From Aquipseudomonas ullengensis (GTDB lineage: Bacteria; Pseudomonadota; Gammaproteobacteria; Pseudomonadales; Pseudomonadaceae), in the NCBI RefSeq assembly GCF_014174475.1, contig NZ_JACJUD010000001.1, forward strand, positions 682,001 to 746,000: a stretch of 64,000 nucleotides of DNA, read 5' to 3'. Every line of letters begins with the position of its first letter. Position 1 is the first letter of the stretch. Below, one piece after another: positions 17,658 through 29,115 of the stretch. The position numbers and the translations under genes are program-made. The notes below the pieces were generated by a model. It was not told the origin of the DNA and did not search any database. It was given only the letters and a program-made list of their open reading frames with translations.

Positions 17658-18539
17658 ATGCAAGCTGAACTGATAGTCGATGCACGCAACGCCGTGGGTG
17701 AAAGCCCGGTGTGGAACGCCCAGGAACAGGCCCTGTACTGGGCCGATATCCCGGCGCGCCGCCTGCACTGCTGGTCTGCCGCCGACGGCAGCAGCCGCAG
17801 CTGGCAAGCCGATGAGATGCTCGCCTGCATCGCCCGCCGGGCCGATGGCCAGGGCTGGATCGCCGGCATGCAGAGCGGCATCTTCCAGTTACAGCCGCAG
17901 CAGGATGGCAGCCTGCAGACCACGGCACTGGCCGGCGTCGAACATGCCCAGGCCGAGATGCGCTTCAACGATGGCCGCTGCGACCGCCAGGGCCGCTTCT
18001 GGGCCGGCAGCATGTGCCTCGACATGGCCGCCGGCGTGCCGGCCGGCGTGCTCTACCGCTTCGCAGACGGCCGGCTGAGCGCCCAGCTCGACGGCTTCAT
18101 CGTGCCCAATGGCCTGGGCTTCAGCCCGGACGGCCGCACCCTGTACCTCTCCGACTCGCACCCCGACGTACAGGCTATCTGGGCCTTCGACTACGACACC
18201 GACAACGGCGAGCCACACAACCGCCGGCTGTTCGTCGACATGCGCCAGCACCTCGGCCGGCCAGACGGCGCCGCGATAGACGCCGACGGCTGCTACTGGA
18301 TCTGCGGCAACGACGCCGGCCTGGTGCACCGCTTCACCCCTGCCGGAAAACTCGACCGATCACTGGCCGTACCGGTGAAGAAACCCGCCATGTGCGCCTT
18401 CGGCGGACCGGGCCTGGACACGCTGTTCGTCACCTCGATTCGCCCCGCCGGCGACCTCTCCGACCAGCCCCTGGCTGGCGGCGTGTTCGCCTTGCAACCG
18501 GGCGTGCGAGGTATCGAGGAGCCGTTGTTCAACGGCTGA
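17658..18539 (+). CDS. SMP-30/gluconolaconase-family lactonase, probable aldarolactonase
   Basis: A 293-residue six-bladed beta-propeller of the SMP-30/regucalcin family. Metal-site motifs are visible: G-E-S-P-V-W (Glu ligand near 15), P-N-G-L-G-F-S-P-D-G (Asn ligand) and A-I-D-A-D-G-C-Y-W (Asp ligand). Located directly after udh, it should hydrolyse galactaro- and glucaro-1,5-lactones to galactarate and glucarate. Gluconolactonase activity cannot be excluded, but context favours aldarolactones. No signal peptide, so cytosolic. Confidence 0.9.
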   Translation: MQAELIVDARNAVGESPVWNAQEQALYWADIPARRLHCWSAADGSSRSWQADEMLACIARRADGQGWIAGMQSGIFQLQPQQDGSLQTTALAGVEHAQAEMRFNDGRCDRQGRFWAGSMCLDMAAGVPAGVLYRFADGRLSAQLDGFIVPNGLGFSPDGRTLYLSDSHPDVQAIWAFDYDTDNGEPHNRRLFVDMRQHLGRPDGAAIDADGCYWICGNDAGLVHRFTPAGKLDRSLAVPVKKPAMCAFGGPGLDTLFVTSIRPAGDLSDQPLAGGVFALQPGVRGIEEPLFNG

Positions 18540-18583
18540 TTGCCAGCCATCGCTTCACGCTGTTCGCAGTACTGCACTCCTAC

Positions 18584-18591
18584 AAAAACAA
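18584..18591 (+). promoter_or_regulatory. Hfq/Crc-type motif before dctP
   Basis: AAAAACAA (AANAANAA) just upstream of the CGGAGA ribosome binding site of the TRAP binding-protein gene. Confidence 0.5.
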
Positions 18592-18606
18592 AACCGGAGA
18601 ACCGTC

Positions 18607-19587
18607 ATGAACTTCAAACGCAAATTGCTCATCGCCGCCCTGCCCTTTGCCTTCTGCCTGTCAGGCACCGCCCACGCCCTGAGCATCAAGTTCGCCGAAG
18701 TGCACCCCGCCGGCTATCCGCCGGTGGTGGCTGAACAAGCCATGGGCAAGAAGCTGGAAGAGCAATCCAAGGGCGAGATCACCTTCAAGATGTTCGCCGG
18801 TGGCGTGCTCGGCTCGGAAAAAGAAGTGGTCGAGCAGGTACAACTCGGCGCCATCCAGATGACCCGCGTCAGCCTGGGCATCGTCGGCCCGGTGGTGCCG
18901 GACGTTAACGTGTTCAACATGCCGTTCATCTTCCGCGACCAGAACCACATGCGCGCCGTGATCGACGGTCCGGTGGGCCAGGAGATTCTCGACAAGATCA
19001 CTAACTCCGACTTCAACCTGGTGGCCCTGGCGTGGATGGATGGTGGCACCCGCAACCTCTACACCAAGACCCCGGTGCGCAAGATTGCGGACCTCAAGGG
19101 CATGAAGATTCGCGTGCAGGGCAACCCGCTGTTCGTCGACATGATGAACTCCATGGGCGGCAACGGTATCTCCATGGCCACGGGTGAAATCTTCAGCGCC
19201 CTGCAAACCGGCGTGATCGACGGTGCGGAAAACAACCCGCCAACCATGCTCGAACACAACCACTACCAGAACGCCAAGTTCTACACCCTGACCGGCCACC
19301 TGATCCTGCCGGAGCCGGTGGTGATGTCGAAAACCACCTGGGAAAAACTCACCCCCGAGCAACAAGCCCTGGTGCAAAAACTCGCCCGTGAGGCGCAGTT
19401 TGAAGAACGCAAACTGTGGGATGAAAAATCCGCCAGCGCCGAAGCCAAACTCAAAGCCGACGGCGTGGAATTCATCACCCTAAGCGATGCCGAGAAGAAA
19501 GAGTTCGTCGATGCCACAGCCCCGGTTCGGGCCCAGTACGGTGCGCCCTACGCTGAGCTGATCAAGCGCATCGAAGCTGTCCAATAA
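18607..19587 (+). CDS. dctP: TRAP transporter solute-binding protein DctP
   Basis: A 326-residue periplasmic binding protein with a signal peptide (K-R-K-L-L-I-A-A-L-P-F-A-F-C-L, cleavage after A-H-A-L). Family features include the G-x-L-G-S-E-K-E-V-V-E-Q-V-Q-L-G-A-I-Q motif, P-F-I-F-R-D, and G-M-K-I-R-V-Q-G-N-P with the carboxylate-binding arginine, then G-E-I-F-S-A-L-Q-T-G-V-I-D-G-A-E-N-N-P-P. TRAP binding proteins take organic acids, including uronates. Its place in the udh operon suggests galacturonate/glucuronate. Confidence 0.92.
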   Translation: MNFKRKLLIAALPFAFCLSGTAHALSIKFAEVHPAGYPPVVAEQAMGKKLEEQSKGEITFKMFAGGVLGSEKEVVEQVQLGAIQMTRVSLGIVGPVVPDVNVFNMPFIFRDQNHMRAVIDGPVGQEILDKITNSDFNLVALAWMDGGTRNLYTKTPVRKIADLKGMKIRVQGNPLFVDMMNSMGGNGISMATGEIFSALQTGVIDGAENNPPTMLEHNHYQNAKFYTLTGHLILPEPVVMSKTTWEKLTPEQQALVQKLAREAQFEERKLWDEKSASAEAKLKADGVEFITLSDAEKKEFVDATAPVRAQYGAPYAELIKRIEAVQ

Positions 19588-19653
19588 GCCCGTCACTCTG
19601 ATAACGCCGCAGCACGGGGATCACCCCCGTTGCTGTGGCCGTGGTGAAGCCCC

Positions 19654-20178
19654 ATGAGAAATACGCTGCTGCTCATAAATGACCAGATCTACCGCGCCTG
19701 CATCGGCATTGCCGGTGTGTCGATTCTGGTCATGACCCTGATTATTCCCTGGGGCATTTTTGCCCGTTACGTGCTGGGCAGCGGGTCCAGTTGGCCCGAG
19801 CCCACCGCCATTTTGCTGATGGTGGTGTTCACCTTTTTTGGCGCCGCGGCCAGTTACCGCGCCGGTGCCCATATGGCCGTCGGCATGGCAACCGAGCGCA
19901 TGCCGCCGAACGTGCGCAAGCTGCTCGCGATTGTGGTGCAACTGCTGATGGCGCTGATCTGCGTGTTCATGATCGTCAAGGGTGCCAAATTGTGCGCCGG
20001 CACGTGGAACCAGTACCTCGGTGAAATGCCCTCACTGCGGGTTGGCATCTCGTACCTGCCGATCCCTATCGGTGGCGTGATCACGCTGATCTTCGTACTG
20101 GAAAAACTGCTCCTCGGCGACCAAAGCAAGCGCCGCGTCATGAGCTATGACGTTGAAGAAGCAATGGAGGCCAAGTAA
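19654..20178 (+). CDS. dctQ: TRAP transporter small permease DctQ
   Basis: A 174-residue membrane protein with four predicted helices (about 15-40, 50-70, 88-110, 128-152). It has the family motif W-P-E-P-T-A-I-L-L-M-V-V-F-T-F-F-G-A-A near the second helix. It stabilises the large permease and docks with DctP for sodium-driven uptake. Its stop codon directly abuts the dctM start. Confidence 0.92.
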   Translation: MRNTLLLINDQIYRACIGIAGVSILVMTLIIPWGIFARYVLGSGSSWPEPTAILLMVVFTFFGAAASYRAGAHMAVGMATERMPPNVRKLLAIVVQLLMALICVFMIVKGAKLCAGTWNQYLGEMPSLRVGISYLPIPIGGVITLIFVLEKLLLGDQSKRRVMSYDVEEAMEAK

Positions 20179-21459
20179 ATGGATGCGCTGATACTGTTGG
20201 GCAGTTTTATTGTGCTGATCCTGATCGGCATGCCAGTGGCCTATGCCCTGGGCCTGTCGGCGCTGATCGGTGCCTGGTGGATCGATATTCCGTTTGATGC
20301 CCTGATGATTCAGGTGGCAGGCGGCGTTAACAAATTCTCCCTGCTGGCCATTCCCTTCTTTGTGCTGGCCGGCGCGATCATGGCCGAAGGCGGCATGTCC
20401 CGGCGCCTGGTAGCCCTGGCTGGCGTGTGCGTGGGGTTCGTGCGCGGCGGTCTGTCGCTGGTCAACATCATGGCCTCGACCTTCTTCGGCGCCATCTCCG
20501 GCTCCTCGGTGGCGGATACCGCCTCGGTGGGTTCGGTGCTGATTCCGGAAATGGAAAAGGCCGGCTACCCGCGTGACTACTCCACCGCCGTGACCGTTAG
20601 CGGCTCGGTGCAGGCGCTGCTGACGCCGCCCAGCCACAACTCGGTGCTCTACTCGCTGGCCGCCGGCGGCAGCGTGTCGATCGCCTCGCTGTTCATCGCC
20701 GGCATCGGCCCCGGGCTGCTGCTGAGCGCGGTGATGATGGCCCTGTGCATGGTCTTCGCCCGTAAGCGCAATTACCCCAAAGGTGAAGTGATCCCGCTGC
20801 GCCAGGCGCTGAAAATCGCCGGCGAAGCCCTGTGGGGCCTGATGGCCATGGTGATCATCCTCGGCGGCATTCTCTCCGGCGTGTTCACCGCCACCGAGTC
20901 GGCGGCGATCGCCGTGGTCTGGTCGTTCTTCGTCACCATGTTTATCTACCGCGACTACAAGTGGCGCGACCTGCCCAAGCTGATGCACCGTGCGGGGCGA
21001 ACCATCGCCATTGTGATGATCCTGATCGGCTTTGCCGCCAGCTTCGGCTACATCCTCACCTTGATGGAGATTCCCACCAAGATCACCGCCGTGTTCCTGA
21101 CCCTGTCGGACAACCGCTACGTGATCCTGATGTGCATCAACGTGATGCTGTTGATGCTGGGCACCGTGATGGACATGGCGCCGCTGATCCTGATCCTCAC
21201 CCCGATCCTGCTGCCAGTGATCACCGGCCTGGGTATCGATCCGGTGCACTTCGGCATGATCATGCTGGTCAACCTGGGCATCGGCCTGATCACACCGCCG
21301 GTAGGCGCGGTACTGTTCGTCGGCTCAGCCGTGGGCAAGGTGACGATCGAAGCCACCGTTAAAGCCCTGCTGCCGTTCTATGTGGCGCTGTTTGCAGTGC
21401 TGATGGCCGTGACCTATATCCCTGCCATCTCCCTGTGGCTGCCGAGCGTGGTGCTGTAA
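20179..21459 (+). CDS. dctM: TRAP transporter large permease DctM
   Basis: A 426-residue inner-membrane permease with about 12 helices. It has the DctM signatures I-P-F-F-V-L-A-G-A-I-M-A-E-G-G, F-F-G-A-I-S-G-S-S-V-A-D-T-A-S-V-G and N-L-G-I-G-L-I-T-P-P-V-G, which form the sodium and substrate site. It starts on the base after the dctQ stop, so translation is coupled. It would move hexuronates, captured by DctP, across the inner membrane using the sodium gradient. Confidence 0.94.
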   Translation: MDALILLGSFIVLILIGMPVAYALGLSALIGAWWIDIPFDALMIQVAGGVNKFSLLAIPFFVLAGAIMAEGGMSRRLVALAGVCVGFVRGGLSLVNIMASTFFGAISGSSVADTASVGSVLIPEMEKAGYPRDYSTAVTVSGSVQALLTPPSHNSVLYSLAAGGSVSIASLFIAGIGPGLLLSAVMMALCMVFARKRNYPKGEVIPLRQALKIAGEALWGLMAMVIILGGILSGVFTATESAAIAVVWSFFVTMFIYRDYKWRDLPKLMHRAGRTIAIVMILIGFAASFGYILTLMEIPTKITAVFLTLSDNRYVILMCINVMLLMLGTVMDMAPLILILTPILLPVITGLGIDPVHFGMIMLVNLGIGLITPPVGAVLFVGSAVGKVTIEATVKALLPFYVALFAVLMAVTYIPAISLWLPSVVL

Positions 21460-21480
21460 GCAGCATCCCCATCGGCCCGC

Positions 21481-21506
21481 CAACCGCCGCCTCAGGGCGG
21501 CGGTTG
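21481..21506 (+). terminator. hairpin after dctM
   Basis: An 11-bp perfect GC-rich stem (CAACCGCCGCC / GGCGGCGGTTG) with a 4-nt loop, 21 bp after the dctM stop. The T-tract is weak (CGTCTT), so termination may be partial, with read-through into the DMT permease gene. Confidence 0.55.
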
Positions 21507-21533
21507 CGTCTTACCCCAAGGACGATCTCTGCG

Positions 21534-22445
21534 ATGCCCACAGCCCTACCCTTCCCCCGCCTGCTGGCCGTGCTGATCCTGGTGTTCACCTCCAGCTCGT
21601 TCGCCGCCAACCACATCGCCGCGCGCATTGCCTTCGATCACCAGACCGGCCTGCTGCTGGCGATTCTGTGCCGCTCCGGCGTGACCCTGCTGCTGCTTGC
21701 CGGCCTGGTGCTGTGGCGGCGCGAGTCGCTGCGCCTGCCGCGAGGGAGCTGGGGCTGGCAACTGCTATTGGGGCTGCTTATCGCCCTGCAGAGCTTCTGC
21801 GTCTACTCGGCCGTGGCGCGCATACCGGTGGCCCTGGCGCTGCTGGTGGTGAACCTGGCACCGATCCTCCTCGCGCTGTTGACCTGGGCCCTCGGTGGCG
21901 CCGCGCCGACCCGGCGCACCGCGTTGCTGATGGGGATGATTCTGCTCGGCCTGGTTTTCGTCCTCGACGTACCCGCCCGCCTGGCCGGCCAGGCGGGCAG
22001 TGAGCCGCGCTGGCTGGCGGGGGTGCTGTTCGGCTTCAGTGCGGCGGCGGTCTTCGCCTGCGCCCTGTGGATCACCGACCACAAGCTGGCACGCATTCCC
22101 GGCACCGTGCGCAGCCTGCTGACCATGTCGGTGGTGTTCAGCAGCGCCGCGCTGGCTGGCAACAGTGGGCTGCTCGAAGGCGGCATGAGCCTACCCAATG
22201 CCAGTGCCGGATGGTGGGCGCTGGGCTGCCTGATCGTCCTCTACGGGATGGCCTTCTCGACGCTGTTCATCTGCATGACGCGGCTGGATCTGGCGCGCAA
22301 CGCGCCGGTGATGAATGTCGAGCCAGTTGCCAGCCTGCTCTTCGGCTGGCTGATTCTCGACCAGCTACTCGCTGCCGGGCAGATCGTCGGCGGGGTGATC
22401 GTGCTCGCCGGTATCGTGCTGCTCACGTACCGCAAGCAGGCTTGA
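21534..22445 (+). CDS. EamA/DMT-family permease
   Basis: A 303-residue drug/metabolite transporter with ten predicted helices as two EamA repeats (about 8-140 and 160-300). Family patterns include F-A-A-N-H-I-A-A-R near the start and E-P-V-A-S-L-L-F-G-W-L at the end of the second repeat. The start at 21534 gives M-P-T-A-L-P-F-P; the upstream open frame is the hairpin region. Substrate unknown. Its place between the TRAP genes and the island's regulator suggests export or uptake of a pathway compound, but this is context only. Confidence 0.88.
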   Translation: MPTALPFPRLLAVLILVFTSSSFAANHIAARIAFDHQTGLLLAILCRSGVTLLLLAGLVLWRRESLRLPRGSWGWQLLLGLLIALQSFCVYSAVARIPVALALLVVNLAPILLALLTWALGGAAPTRRTALLMGMILLGLVFVLDVPARLAGQAGSEPRWLAGVLFGFSAAAVFACALWITDHKLARIPGTVRSLLTMSVVFSSAALAGNSGLLEGGMSLPNASAGWWALGCLIVLYGMAFSTLFICMTRLDLARNAPVMNVEPVASLLFGWLILDQLLAAGQIVGGVIVLAGIVLLTYRKQA

Positions 22446-22461
22446 ACGAGCATGCAGAGTC

Positions 22462-23202
22462 TTAGAGCGCTGCCGCTTCTTCGTGTGCCTGACGCAACCG
22501 CTCGCGGCTGTTGGTCAGGTGCAGGCGCATGGCGGCGCGGGCGGCATCGGAGTCCTGACGGGCAATCGCCTCGTAGATTTCCTCATGCTCGCGGCTAAGG
22601 CGCGCCAGGTAGTGCTGCTGGTCATCATGAGCCAGGCGCGCCGAATTGAGACGGGTGCGCGGAATGATGCTGGTGCCCAGGTGGGTCATGATGTCGGTGA
22701 AGTAGCGGTTGCCGGTGGCCAGGGCAATCTGCAGGTGGAACTGGAAGTCCGAGGCCACCGCGTCGCTGCGGTGCGCGGCACTGTGAAAGGTATCCAGCGC
22801 GGCACGCATGGCCGTCAGTTGCTCGGGGCTGCGGCGCGAAGCCGCCAGGCCGGCGGATTCCACTTCCAGGCTGATGCGCAGCTCGAGGATCGCCATCACA
22901 TCGCGCAGGGTGACGATGGTGGCCGGATCGATGCGAAACCCACTGGGGCTCGGCGTATCGAGCACGAAGGTGCCGATGCCATGCCGTGTTTCCACCAGGC
23001 CGGCGGCCTGCAGGCGCGAAATCGCTTCACGCACCACGGTCCGGCTGACGCCCTGGGCTTCCATGATCGCCGACTCGGTCGGCAGCTTGTCGCCGCGCTT
23101 GATCTGGCCATCGATGATCTGCTGCGACAGCACGCTCACCAGCTCCTGCGCGAGACTGCGGTGTTTGCGGCGAGCGGGCAGCGGGGAGCTGGGGGTATCC
23201 AT
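22462..23202 (-). CDS. GntR-family (FadR subfamily) transcriptional regulator
   Basis: A 246-residue regulator. The N-terminal winged helix (about 14-82) has the GntR motifs G-D-K-L-P-T-E, G-V-S-R-T-V-V-R-E-A-I-S-R-L and L-V-E-T-R-H-G-I-G-T-F-V. The C-terminal all-helical FCD ligand domain (about 100-235) has the E-L-R-x-x-L-E-x-x-x-A and D-F-x-F-H-L-x-I-A-x-A-T-G-N metal-site pattern. FadR-type proteins such as UxuR and ExuR repress sugar-acid genes and release DNA on binding a pathway acid. A perfect 13-bp palindrome lies 50 bp upstream of its start, suggesting self-repression. It is the likely regulator of the island. Confidence 0.9.
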   Translation of the reverse strand: MDTPSSPLPARRKHRSLAQELVSVLSQQIIDGQIKRGDKLPTESAIMEAQGVSRTVVREAISRLQAAGLVETRHGIGTFVLDTPSPSGFRIDPATIVTLRDVMAILELRISLEVESAGLAASRRSPEQLTAMRAALDTFHSAAHRSDAVASDFQFHLQIALATGNRYFTDIMTHLGTSIIPRTRLNSARLAHDDQQHYLARLSREHEEIYEAIARQDSDAARAAMRLHLTNSRERLRQAHEEAAAL

Positions 23203-23252
23203 GTCTGGGGTCGGTCTCGGCGATCAGCGGTGCGGCCATCATATCCCAGGCA

Positions 23253-23265
23253 GTTGTACGACAAC
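23253..23265. promoter_or_regulatory. perfect GntR-type operator at the regulator gene
   Basis: GTTGTACGACAAC has perfect dyad arms (GTTGT / ACAAC) around ACG. It lies between the divergent regulator and epimerase genes and fits the FadR-subfamily T-GT-N3-AC-A consensus. It is the best example of the island's motif. Confidence 0.7.
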
Positions 23266-23336
23266 ACCGTCAACAGCAGAAAACTCGGCGCCTTGCGCGC
23301 GCCCCACTCCGCCAACCCGTCAACAGGAAGCCCGCC

Positions 23337-24206
23337 ATGACCGCCGCTGCGCTGATTCTCGAAGACACGCTGACGCGCCTGGTGCTGCGCCCCGACCTGG
23401 GCGGCAGCATCGCCAACTGGAGCCTGCGCAACAGCGGCCTGCCCCTGCTGCGGCACGCGGACCGAACCGCCCTGGAGGCGGCTACGCCACGTCGCCTGGG
23501 CTGTTTTCCGCTGCTGCCCTGGTCCAATCGCATCGACCAGGGCGGCTTCGCCAATCCGGATGCCTGGCTGGACCTCACGCCCAACAGCGATGATCCGTAC
23601 CCGATCCACGGCACGGCCTGGCAACAGGCCTGGTCGGTCGTCGAGCAGAGCCGCCAGCAGGTGCTGTTGCGCCTGGACAGCGAGGAACCGTTCGCCTACA
23701 GCGCCGAACAGCGCATCCACCTGGACGGCGGGCGCCTGAGCATCGAACTGCAGGTCACCCATCGGGCCGCCGCACCGGCCTGGTATGGCCTGGGCCTGCA
23801 CCCCTATTTCCCGCGCACCGCCAACACCCAGTTGCACGCCCCCGCCGCTGGCGTATGGCAGGGCGTCGGCGCCGCCCTGCCCAGTGAGCTGACGCCGCTG
23901 CCCAGTGGCTGGGACTTCCACGGCTTGCAGCGGCTGCCCGCAGAACGGGTGGACCATGCCTTCTCCGGCTGGAACGGCCAATGCCGCATTCATCAACCGG
24001 ACCTCGGCTACGACCTGGATTGCAGCGCCAGCCATTGCGCCTATTACCTGCTGTTCACCCCGCCGGGGCAGGGTTTCTTCTGTATCGAGCCGGTCAGCCA
24101 CCCAATCAACGCCCACCACCTGCCCGGCCGCCCCGGCCTGCGCCTGCTCACTGCCGGGCAAACGGCGCGCCTGAACTGGCACATGGCCTGTCGCCTGCTC
24201 GACTGA
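23337..24206 (+). CDS. aldose 1-epimerase-like protein
   Basis: A 289-residue galactose-mutarotase-fold protein. Visible family elements are L-G-G-S-I-A-N-W near the start, F-P-L-L-P-W-S-N-R-I, the P-I-H-G-T-A-W-Q motif with the substrate histidine, G-L-G-L-H-P-Y-F-P with the catalytic histidine, and V-D-H-A-F-S-G-W. It interconverts anomers of a sugar. Next to the uronate genes and sharing a control region with the regulator, it may supply the beta-pyranose uronate that Udh oxidises. That role is inferred. Confidence 0.88.
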   Translation: MTAAALILEDTLTRLVLRPDLGGSIANWSLRNSGLPLLRHADRTALEAATPRRLGCFPLLPWSNRIDQGGFANPDAWLDLTPNSDDPYPIHGTAWQQAWSVVEQSRQQVLLRLDSEEPFAYSAEQRIHLDGGRLSIELQVTHRAAAPAWYGLGLHPYFPRTANTQLHAPAAGVWQGVGAALPSELTPLPSGWDFHGLQRLPAERVDHAFSGWNGQCRIHQPDLGYDLDCSASHCAYYLLFTPPGQGFFCIEPVSHPINAHHLPGRPGLRLLTAGQTARLNWHMACRLLD

Positions 24207-24240
24207 GCCCGCGGCGGAGTAGCACCATCGAGCGGCCATG

Positions 24241-24265
24241 AAAAAGGCCGCCCGAAGGCGGCCTT
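24241..24265 (-). terminator. rho-independent terminator of the gcv operon
   Basis: AAGGCCGCC / GGCGGCCTT stem with a CGAA/TTCG tetraloop. On the reverse strand it is followed by TTTTT, just after the gcvP stop. Confidence 0.88.
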
Positions 24266-24282
24266 GTGCATAACGGCAACGC

Positions 24283-27159
<2,877 letters not shown>

Positions 27160-27248
27160 GGCGGGGCTCTCGAAAAATGACAGAGCCTCGACTAGCGAGG
27201 CTCGACAGCGGAAATCGTCAGGCCGTGCAACACGCGCGGCGCTTGAAC

Positions 27249-27638
27249 TCAGGCGTCGGCGGAACTGGCGGCTTTATAGGCGCCAGCGTCGAGCAGGCCG
27301 TCGAGGTCGCCGGCATTGTTCGGCTTGAGCTTGAAGAACCAGGCGCTGTAGGGCTCGCCGTTGACCAGTTCAGGGCTGTCGGACAGGGCCTCGTTGACTG
27401 CGATCACTTCGCCGGCGATCGGCGCGTAGATGTCCGAAGCGGCCTTCACCGACTCCACCACACCGGCTTCCTGGCCAGCGGCCAGTTGCTTGCCGACTTC
27501 CGGCAGCTCGACGTAGACCACGTCGCCCAGGGCTTCCTGCGCGTGGTCGGAGATGCCCACGGTGACGCTACCGTCGGCTTCCAGGCGGGCCCACTCGTGG
27601 CTGGCGGCGTAACGCAGATCGGCGGGGATAGTGCTCAT
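27249..27638 (-). CDS. gcvH: glycine cleavage H protein
   Basis: A 129-residue lipoyl carrier. The lipoylated lysine is K65 in V-E-S-V-K-A-A-S-D, with the typical H-E-W start region and G-D-V-V-Y-V-E-L-P core. It shuttles the aminomethyl group from GcvP to GcvT. It is the middle gene of the operon. Confidence 0.97.
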   Translation of the reverse strand: MSTIPADLRYAASHEWARLEADGSVTVGISDHAQEALGDVVYVELPEVGKQLAAGQEAGVVESVKAASDIYAPIAGEVIAVNEALSDSPELVNGEPYSAWFFKLKPNNAGDLDGLLDAGAYKAASSADA

Positions 27639-27690
27639 GTCGGAATCCTCGAAATCAGGGGGCGGACAACCCGCCGGGAAAATTTAGCAG

Positions 27691-28773
27691 TCAGATAACA
27701 GCTTTGCCGTTACGTACAAAGTTCGCTTGCACGACCCGCACCGGGTACCACTTGCCACGGATCTCCACCTCGGCGCGTTCGCCGGTGGCGGCTGGCACGC
27801 GGGCCAGGGCGATGGACTTGCCCAGGGTCGGCGAGAAGCTGCCACTGGTGATCTCGCCTTCGCCGACGCCGTCGATGCGCACAACCTGGTGGGCACGCAG
27901 CACGCCGCGTTCTTCCAGCACCAGGCCGACCAGCTTGGGCTGGTCACCGGCGGCGCGCTGGGTTTCCAGGGCGCTGCGGCCGACGAAGTCACGCTCGGCC
28001 GGCTCCCAGGCGATGGTCCAGGCCATGTTGGCGGCCAGCGGCGAGACATCGTCGGTCATGTCCTGGCCGTACAGGTTCATCCCGGCTTCCAGGCGCAGGG
28101 TGTCGCGGGCACCGAGGCCGATCGGGGCGATACCGGCGCCGACCAGTTCGGCGAGGAACGCCGCGGCTTCGCCGGCTGGCAGCATGATTTCCAGGCCGTC
28201 TTCACCGGTGTAGCCGGTACGGGCGATGAACCAGTCGCCTTCCGGCAGGCCCTGGAACACCTTGAGTTCGTGAATGATCGCGGCACGCGCGGCGCTGACC
28301 AGCTCGGCGGTCTTGGCGCGGGCATTGGGGCCCTGGATGGCGAGCATGGCCAGCTCGGGGCGCTCGGTCAGGGTGACGTCGAAACCGCTGGTGCGGGCCT
28401 GCATCCAGGCCAGGTCCTTGTCGCGGGTGGCGGCGTTGACCACCACGCGATAGCCCCAATCGGTGAGGTAGACGATGAGGTCGTCGACCACGCCGCCGCG
28501 CTCGTTGAGCATGCCGCTGTAGAGGGCCTTGCCTGGGGTTTTCAGGCGATCCACGTCGTTGGCCAGCAGGTACTGCAGCCAGGCCTTGGCCTGGGGACCG
28601 GTCACGTCGACCACGGTCATGTGGGACACGTCGAATACCCCGCAATCGCGACGCACCTGGTGGTGCTCTTCGACTTGCGAGCCGTAATGCAGTGGCATGT
28701 CCCAGCCACCGAAATCGACCATCTTGGCGCCAAGCGCCAGATGCTGTTCGTACAGAGGGGTACGCTGTCCCAT
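27691..28773 (-). CDS. gcvT: glycine cleavage T protein (aminomethyltransferase)
   Basis: A 360-residue folate-binding protein. It transfers the methylene group from GcvH to tetrahydrofolate and releases ammonia. Family motifs are P-L-Y-E-Q-H[13 protein letters not shown], F-D-V-S-H-M and G[17 protein letters not shown] with the folate region. It is the first gene of the operon, with an AAGGAG site before the ATG. Confidence 0.96.
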   Translation of the reverse strand: MGQRTPLYEQHLALGAKMVDFGGWDMPLHYGSQVEEHHQVRRDCGVFDVSHMTVVDVTGPQAKAWLQYLLANDVDRLKTPGKALYSGMLNERGGVVDDLIVYLTDWGYRVVVNAATRDKDLAWMQARTSGFDVTLTERPELAMLAIQGPNARAKTAELVSAARAAIIHELKVFQGLPEGDWFIARTGYTGEDGLEIMLPAGEAAAFLAELVGAGIAPIGLGARDTLRLEAGMNLYGQDMTDDVSPLAANMAWTIAWEPAERDFVGRSALETQRAAGDQPKLVGLVLEERGVLRAHQVVRIDGVGEGEITSGSFSPTLGKSIALARVPAATGERAEVEIRGKWYPVRVVQANFVRNGKAVI

Positions 28774-28863
28774 GGAAAACTCCTTGTGCTAGACGCCCGC
28801 CCGCGCCGGCCGTGGCCTGCAGCGGAAGCGGGATGCATGGTCGGGCCGCGTCGGCAGGCGCGC

Positions 28864-28892
28864 ATTGTAGCCCCGGCGCAGCACTTGGTCAC
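28864..28892 (-). promoter_or_regulatory. probable gcv operon promoter
   Basis: On the reverse strand GTGACC (-35), a 17-bp spacer and TACAAT (-10), giving an 85-nt leader before gcvT. I saw no glycine riboswitch in that leader. Confidence 0.5.
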
Positions 28893-28916
28893 CACGCAAG
28901 GTGCGGGTCAGCGTCA

Positions 28917-29115
28917 GGATTTCGCGAGCTAGAGACGGGCAAGGCGCAACGACCAGCGGGAGTAACAGCCATAGGCTGACCCGAAGGGTGAGCGCCAGCG
29001 AATCAAGGCGCGAGGCCGCGGAGTTTACTGGCTGTAAATGAGCAGGCCGAGCGCCCTTGACCAGCCGGAGCTGTTACTGCGTTTCAACGCAGCCCGGCCG
29101 ACGCGCAGCAAATCC
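28917..29115. repeat. dispersed repeat, copy 1 (long form)
   Basis: About 195 bp between gcvT's promoter and hitB. It shares with copy 2 the blocks GCGAGCTAGAG (near 28924), GCAAGGC, GGAGTTTAC, GCTGTAAATGAGCA (29031-29044) and GGCCGACGCGCAGC (29096-29109). It is bounded by GGATTT and its complement AAATCC. Extra DNA in the middle (28950-29010) is absent in copy 2. With the promoter at 28864 this accounts for the 341-bp gap; no gene is seen. Confidence 0.7.

Noticed and set aside
17658-18539. Regucalcin-like calcium protein or gluconolactonase as the main call for the SMP-30 gene
   Set aside because: Position between udh and the TRAP genes favours an aldarolactonase; the fold alone does not separate these.
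28774-28863. Possible glycine riboswitch in the gcvT leader
   Set aside because: The leader is only about 85 nt and lacks the paired conserved cores of the glycine aptamer.
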